16,395 nt of DNA from JBBKWJ01 sp037968895 (GTDB lineage: Bacteria > Actinomycetota > Acidimicrobiia > Acidimicrobiales > SZUA-35), in assembly GCA_037968895.1 (NCBI GenBank), contig JBBKWJ010000031.1:1-16395 (forward strand), read 5' to 3'. Positions 13,858 through 16,395 of this stretch are shown in pieces. Each line of letters opens with the position of its first letter. Position 1 is the stretch's first letter. A program made the position numbers and the translations under genes. Below the pieces are notes generated by a model. The model was not told the origin of the DNA and ran no database searches. It was given only the letters and a program-made list of their open reading frames with translations.

Positions 13858-14952
13858 ATGACCGTTCCAGCCGGCCAAGAACAAGCCCGCCCCATTCGTC
13901 TTGTCGTGCTGTTCGGCGGCCGTTCGGCGGAACACGATGTCTCGTGTACGACCGCGGCTCATGTCGTCGCAGCAGCTGATCCGGCAAAGTATCGGGTTGT
14001 TCCTATCGGGATCTCGCGGTCAGGACAATGGTCGATCGCGGACGACATTGTCGCAATGCTCGCGACTGGCTCAGGCCCACTTCCCGCCGCCCTCAGCCCC
14101 ATTGGCTCGGCGACCGAGCCGGCTAGAGCCCTGGCGCCCATTTCAGACGAACAGGTTGTAGTACTACCTCTCCTTCATGGCCCGATGGGCGAAGACGGCA
14201 CGATGCAAGGACTGCTCGAAATTGCAGGCGTCCCATATGTTGGCGCTGGCGTCCTTGGCTCTGCGCTCTCAATGGACAAGGCCAAAGCCAAAGAAGTTCT
14301 TGCCCTCGCCGGCATCCCACAGACCAAGTGGTTGACTATTCGAGAGGCGACCTTCACCGGCGACGTCGGCACGATCGAGTCTGAACTCGGCTACCCATGT
14401 TTCGTAAAACCAGCCAACATGGGGTCTTCAGTTGGCGTGAGTCGAGCCGCTAATCGTGACCAACTTACAGCTGCAATCGAACTCGCGTTTCGGTATGACG
14501 AATGGGTGGTTATCGAGGAAGGTGTCGTTGCGAGAGAGATAGAGTTCGCTGTTCTTGGCAACCACGAACTCGAGATCTCCGTACCGGGTGAGATCAAGCC
14601 GGGCGCCGATTTCTACGACTACGAAGACAAATACGTCGACGGATCGGCCGAGCTTCTCATCCCCGCTTCCCTACCTGACGACGCAGTAGCTGCGATGCGG
14701 AAGATCGCAGCCGACGCCTATCGCATTCTTCGTGTTGAAGGCATGGCGCGCGCCGACTTCTTGTACGAAGAAAATGGACGAGGTCCGTTACTCAACGAGC
14801 TCAACACGATCCCCGGATTTACGCCAATCTCGATGTATCCGAAGCTCTGGGACGCATCAGGGCTCGGCTACAGCGACCTCATCGACAGACTCGTTGAGTT
14901 AGCGCTCGAACGACATGCCAGGCGAAGCGCCAAGCTCGTCACCGACCGCTAG
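13858..14952 (+). CDS. ddl: D-alanine--D-alanine ligase
   Basis: A cytoplasmic ATP-grasp ligase that joins two D-Ala for peptidoglycan; 364 residues. In order: LFGGRSAEHDVSC near 18-30, LLHGPMGEDGTMQGLLE near 105-121, FVKPANMGSSVGVSRA near 182-197, VEGMARADF near 293-302, and LLNELNTIPGFTPISMYP near 311-328 with the Mg-binding Glu/Asn. The omega-loop pair KY (258-259, in YDYEDKYVDGSA) is typical of D-Ala-D-Ala rather than D-Ala-D-lactate enzymes. TTG 13837 is a possible but less likely start. Its product is the substrate of the divergent murF. The last 54 nt overlap the convergent secreted-protein gene. Confidence 0.95.
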   Translation: MTVPAGQEQARPIRLVVLFGGRSAEHDVSCTTAAHVVAAADPAKYRVVPIGISRSGQWSIADDIVAMLATGSGPLPAALSPIGSATEPARALAPISDEQVVVLPLLHGPMGEDGTMQGLLEIAGVPYVGAGVLGSALSMDKAKAKEVLALAGIPQTKWLTIREATFTGDVGTIESELGYPCFVKPANMGSSVGVSRAANRDQLTAAIELAFRYDEWVVIEEGVVAREIEFAVLGNHELEISVPGEIKPGADFYDYEDKYVDGSAELLIPASLPDDAVAAMRKIAADAYRILRVEGMARADFLYEENGRGPLLNELNTIPGFTPISMYPKLWDASGLGYSDLIDRLVELALERHARRSAKLVTDR

Positions 14953-16155
14953 CAGAGAGTCGGCGTAGTTTTCGTGCAGCGGGCTCGAGACGACTCTTGA
15001 ACCCCCGGCGTTCTGGCTTGCCGTCGTCTCGACTCTCAGTACCGCTGCTGACTCAGACGTATAGAGAAACTTGAGGAAGTAGGCATCGGAATCGAGCAAC
15101 TCGAAGACGAGGCTAGACAGATCATCTCCCGCGTTCCATTGCGCTGCCTCCACCTTCATCAGTTCGATAGGCGGTTCGATCTCCAGCTCGCCGACAACGA
15201 GCGATCGAACGGTGATAGTTCCGTCGGTGAGCGATCGGTATTCGACCGCCTCGGAGAACTGGGTCATCATCTCGCCCCTCGTGAAGGCTCCGCCATCGAG
15301 TAGGGCGGTCCAGTAGGCGAGTCCACCGACGTCCGCAATACGCCCCATTACGTTCTCGTAAACGAGTTCAACGAAGGCTCGATTGTTGAGCGGCCCGTAT
15401 GTCTCTCGAAATTCGGGTGATGATGCGAACTGCTCAGAGATTTGGTCAAGATGGAGTCCGCTTTGGGCGAGGTTGACCCAATACTTCTCGCCGGCGAGGT
15501 CAGACCATCTGTCGAAATACGCGAGATACAGACGCGACATTGGTCGGACCCTAGAAGCGAACTCGTTTGACTTCAGCAACGACGTCGCAATCGCTTCGCT
15601 TGACGCTTCCCCTCTTGAAATCGCGAACGCCCACTGGTCGAACTCGGCTTCGGTCGGGTCTCGGTGCAGAATCGCGTTGAATTGCTCGATGATGAACAGG
15701 TCAAGGTCGGTATAGGCGCTTGCGGAGTACTGGGTTACATAGAACTCAGCCCCATCGACGACTTGAAACAAGTAGTCATGATTTCTGACGCCGCGTTCTA
15801 AGAGAAGGTCGGAGATGAACGACCGTCGCTCGGCCGGCTGCGTGTACAGCGTGCAGTACGCATAGCGGGGAAGCTGGTGCGCCGCTTTACCACCCCAGGC
15901 AAGTTCGCCACCGATGCTGAACCCGTTGTCACACACAAACGAGTACGCAGCGGTTGCGCGACTCGGCTCACCGTGGGAGAAGATTGACACGTGGACCAGC
16001 ACCGTCGGACTCAGCACCGTCGTAGTTGGTGCGGTCGTCGTGGTAGCGGTCATTGCGGGCGTGCTTGCCGCTGCAGGCGTGATGGTGACGGGAAACGTGA
16101 TGGCGCCGAGCAAGGTTGACAGGACGATCGCGATTGACTTCAACAGTCGATTCAT
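14899..16155 (-). CDS. Secreted DUF4214-like repeat protein
   Basis: A 418-residue predicted exported protein. The signal peptide is about residues 1-30 (MNRLLKSIAIVLSTLLGAIT..., PAAAS), followed by a Thr-rich linker (35-50). Residues 50-145 form a domain I do not recognise, with Cys75 and Cys101 that may pair. Residues 150-305 hold repeats of the pattern FI.EQFNAILHRDPTEAEFDQWA, YLAYFDRWSDLAGEKYWV, QFASSPEFRETYG and FVELVYENVMGR..DVGGLAYW, as in DUF4214, a family often found in large surface or exported proteins. ATG 16155 has GAGAGGGG upstream. The C-terminal 17 codons overlap ddl on the other strand. The function of DUF4214 is not established. Confidence 0.85.
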   Translation of the reverse strand: MNRLLKSIAIVLSTLLGAITFPVTITPAAASTPAMTATTTTAPTTTVLSPTVLVHVSIFSHGEPSRATAAYSFVCDNGFSIGGELAWGGKAAHQLPRYAYCTLYTQPAERRSFISDLLLERGVRNHDYLFQVVDGAEFYVTQYSASAYTDLDLFIIEQFNAILHRDPTEAEFDQWAFAISRGEASSEAIATSLLKSNEFASRVRPMSRLYLAYFDRWSDLAGEKYWVNLAQSGLHLDQISEQFASSPEFRETYGPLNNRAFVELVYENVMGRIADVGGLAYWTALLDGGAFTRGEMMTQFSEAVEYRSLTDGTITVRSLVVGELEIEPPIELMKVEAAQWNAGDDLSSLVFELLDSDAYFLKFLYTSESAAVLRVETTASQNAGGSRVVSSPLHENYADSLLAVGDELGASPGMSFER

Positions 16156-16280
16156 GCCGCCCCTCTCGTGACTCGCCGGACCAGTCGGTCGATACCAAGC
16201 ACGAGCCTACGCGAGCGCAATCGCACGAAACCATGGGCCATGCATCTCAGTCACAAGACGGAATTACCCACCCCTCCCCC

Positions 16281-16331
16281 AAAAGCGGCTGCTTTTCGGG
16301 GGTGTTTTCGACGTCAAAAGCGGCTGCTTTT
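16281..16331 (-). terminator. Modular repeat copy B / tandem hairpins after the Gly-rich gene
   Basis: Two direct copies of AAAAGCGGCTGCTTTT (16281-16296 and 16316-16331) lie 35 bp apart, the inner one directly abutting the TAG of the partial minus-strand gene. Each folds into a 6-bp stem with a 4-nt loop and T4. The outer copy is extended by CCCCC/GGGGG with one bulge. They are likely tandem terminators and also a repeat related to 4021-4071. Confidence 0.7.
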
Positions 16332-16333
16332 CT
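16305..16333 (+). repeat. 29-bp exact dispersed repeat (partner at 4019-4047)
   Basis: TTTTCGACGTC followed by the 16-mer and CT is identical to the minus strand of 4019-4047. The two loci are about 12 kb apart. Confidence 0.9.
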
Positions 16334-16395
16334 ACCAGCTGCCGGACGAGGAGCCGCCGCCGAAGCTACCGCCGCCACCACCACCGAAGCTACCG
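16332..16395 (-). CDS. C-terminal tail of a Gly/Ser-rich protein (TPM/DUF2207-like), cut by the window edge
   Basis: Only the last 20 codons are visible, ending at TAG 16334-16332: GSF then a Gly6 run, SFGGGSSSGSW. A tail of (GGGSF)n closing in SGSW or SGGW is typical of membrane proteins with TPM or DUF2207 domains, but the tail alone cannot prove the family. The stop is directly followed by the repeated hairpin element. Confidence 0.6.
   Translation of the reverse strand, partial: GSFGGGGGGSFGGGSSSGSW

Noticed and set aside
13809..13895. Upstream extension of MurF
   Set aside because: It overlaps the ddl start and adds residues not seen in MurF. GTG 13808 begins exactly at the family N-terminus.

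Overview
The window looks like an actinobacterial chromosome segment, most likely from the class Acidimicrobiia (Ilumatobacter-like). This is an inference from the moderately high GC, frequent GTG/TTG starts, a menaquinone gene (menA), Ddl and MurF of ordinary bacterial type, an actinobacterial-type HNH protein, DUF4214-type secreted repeats, and genes that seem to lack a Shine-Dalgarno (SD) sequence but carry a TANNNT box 6-7 nt upstream. No taxonomy search was possible. There is no phage, IS element, integrase or CRISPR array.

Layout. (1) Positions 1-3068 are the edge of a polyol-uptake and catabolism locus: a truncated sorbitol/mannitol-type ABC solute-binding lipoprotein (minus) lies divergent to a mannitol/fructuronate-type dehydrogenase and a DeoR-family regulator (plus). 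The regulator seems to begin at a CTG codon. (2) Positions 3055-4878 hold an APH-like kinase, an HNH nuclease and a small Cys-rich protein, all minus. (3) Positions 4921-8136 hold a family-5 (oligopeptide/nickel type) solute-binding lipoprotein with its own strong terminator, divergent to a YghZ-type aldo-keto reductase. (4) Positions 8137-8355 hold a tRNA-Val(CAC) with a terminator and a tandem repeat. (5) Positions 8410-13808 are a run of minus-strand genes in the order murF, menA, a six-helix membrane protein, a membrane-anchored J-domain protein and an amidase. (6) ddl is divergent from murF across about 49 bp. Ddl makes the D-Ala-D-Ala that MurF attaches, so the pair forms a cell-wall module. 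(7) A secreted DUF4214-like protein converges on ddl with a 3' overlap. The window ends in the Gly-rich tail of another protein.

The most unusual structure is a roughly 51-bp modular repeat present twice (4021-4071 and 16281-16331). Each copy abuts the TAG stop of a minus-strand gene. It is built of two copies of a self-complementary 16-mer exactly 35 bp apart, with the inner part inverted between the two loci. No clearly novel multi-gene defence or biosynthetic system was recognised.
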